Below are positions 4,779 to 5,696 of a stretch of 5,696 bases of DNA, piece after piece; the first letter of the stretch is position 1, and each line of letters opens with the position of its first letter. The stretch is taken from positions 1 through 5,696 of the forward strand of contig JABIVN010000421.1 of NCBI GenBank assembly GCA_018667205.1. The letters are read 5' to 3'. The position numbers and the translations under genes were made by a program. Below the pieces are notes generated by a model. That model had not been told where the DNA came from. It worked only from the letters and a program-made list of their open reading frames with translations, and searched no databases. Source of the DNA: Gammaproteobacteria bacterium (GTDB lineage Bacteria; Pseudomonadota; Gammaproteobacteria; Pseudomonadales; Azotimanducaceae).

Positions 4779-5696
4779 AGTTAGCAGGTTTGTGACGAGC
4801 CGAGCGAAGGCAGTCTTCGCGATCTTGATGCTGCTCACAGCTGTGCCTACGTATTTTGCCTACAGCGGCTTATCTCTCAATGTGGTGCTTGAAGAAATGC
4901 TGCCGGAGGGCTCGAAGAACGTCGAGTTATTCCAGCGTTTTGGCGCCGAGTTTGGCGGCGCCAATACCACGCTGATAGAGGTGAAAAATGAAAAGGGCAA
5001 CATCTACTCAATAGATTTCCTGGAGAAGTACAAGGCGATAGCGGACGAGGCCTATTACAATCCCGATACGCAGCGTCACCTCAGCCAGTCGTTGGTCTTG
5101 CGTAAAACCAAAGCGATTAGCGGCGGGGGTGGTAAGGTGGAAATCAGCGCCGTTTTATGGCCAGACTTGCCCCGGGATGAAGAGGCCATGGCGCAGTTCC
5201 GGCGAACAGTCAATAACCAGTACCGAGGATTTCTGGTCTCCGACGATGAAACATCGGCGATGGTGATTGTCGATTTCAAAGACGATATTGACTTTGAAAA
5301 GACCTTGGAATTTTTCCAAGAGCTGCGCACCAAATATGAAGATGACAGCCTGACGTTGCAGGTCGTGGGCCGACCCATATTATTGGGTTATATCTACCAG
5401 TCGCTGGATTCAGTTCTTTTAATTATGCTGACATCGCTACTCATTATTGCGTCTGTTCTTTACCTTTACTTCAGAACCTGGATCGGTGTATTTGTGCCGA
5501 TGTTTACGGCGACCATCGCCACCACCTGGGGGCTTGGCGCAATGGGGTTCGCGGGGTATAACCTGGATCCGCTACTGATTCTGTTGCCGGCATTTATTTT
5601 CGCCATTGTGTTGTCCCATGGCGTTCAGTTGACAACACGAATACTGGATCACCTGTCAGATGAGGGCGTCAATCCCGAGAACTGTGTAGAGATAAC
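4768..5696 (+). CDS. MMPL/RND-superfamily membrane transporter, N-terminal part
   Basis: The first 309 codons of a gene that runs off the right edge. It starts at ATG 4768, inside the last codons of the Ycf48-like gene; an in-frame stop at 4744-4746 and no other start after it fix this choice. Layout: a basic N-terminus, TM1 at about 14-34, a large periplasmic domain (about 35-205), then hydrophobic TM2 (about 213-234), TM3 (about 238-260) and TM4 (about 268-289, ending VLSHGVQLTTRI). This is the first half of an RND/MMPL protomer, which usually has two such repeats in about 750-850 residues. Family knowledge: these use the proton gradient to move hydrophobic compounds or lipids across the envelope. 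The cargo is unknown. Coupling to the exported Ycf48-like protein and a shared sigma-54 promoter suggest it handles a hydrophobic substrate or product of the pathway. It might act in uptake, efflux or lipid remodelling. Confidence 0.88.
   Translation, partial: MVSRVSRFVTSRAKAVFAILMLLTAVPTYFAYSGLSLNVVLEEMLPEGSKNVELFQRFGAEFGGANTTLIEVKNEKGNIYSIDFLEKYKAIADEAYYNPDTQRHLSQSLVLRKTKAISGGGGKVEISAVLWPDLPRDEEAMAQFRRTVNNQYRGFLVSDDETSAMVIVDFKDDIDFEKTLEFFQELRTKYEDDSLTLQVVGRPILLGYIYQSLDSVLLIMLTSLLIIASVLYLYFRTWIGVFVPMFTATIATTWGLGAMGFAGYNLDPLLILLPAFIFAIVLSHGVQLTTRILDHLSDEGVNPENCVEI

Overview
The window looks like the regulatory heart of an aromatic- or hydrocarbon-responsive gene cluster from a Gram-negative proteobacterium. 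Roughly balanced base composition and the gene families suggest a gammaproteobacterium, possibly marine, but the lineage is inference. No RNA genes, insertion sequences, CRISPR arrays or phage genes are visible. Five protein-coding genes are supported; the two at the window edges are cut by the window.

Layout. (1) Positions 1-260, minus strand: the N-terminal quarter of a luciferase-like (LLM) flavin-dependent monooxygenase. (2) 340-2031, minus strand: a complete sigma-54-dependent activator of the XylR/DmpR family, with an aromatic-sensing XylR_N-V4R module, an AAA+ domain and a Fis-type HTH. (3) 2032-2264: a divergent control region. (4) 2265-3329, plus strand: a complete phenol-hydroxylase-type (DmpP-like) 2Fe-2S/FAD/NADH reductase, followed by a probable terminator. 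(5) 3330-3584: a second control region. (6) 3585-4778, plus strand: an exported Ycf48/BNR-repeat protein, overlapping by 11 bases (7) 4768-end, the start of an MMPL/RND-family membrane transporter.

The most informative signal is regulatory. Three -24/-12 (sigma-54) promoter matches sit in the three intergenic regions, each correctly oriented and with exact GG-to-GC spacing, in front of the LLM gene (minus, 304-319), the reductase gene (plus, 2209-2224) and the Ycf48-MMPL operon (plus, 3480-3495). Upstream of the two plus-strand promoters lie sequences resembling XylR/DmpR activator sites at about -116 to -147, and IHF-like sites closer in. The regulator's own likely sigma-70 promoter overlaps the activator sites in front of the reductase, suggesting autoregulation.

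Working model (inference): the regulator binds a phenol-like compound through its conserved His/Trp pocket. It then switches on an electron-transfer reductase, a flavin monooxygenase and an envelope Ycf48-MMPL module as one regulon. The oxygenase that the reductase should serve is not in the window, and the link between the Ycf48-MMPL pair and aromatic sensing is the least expected part.
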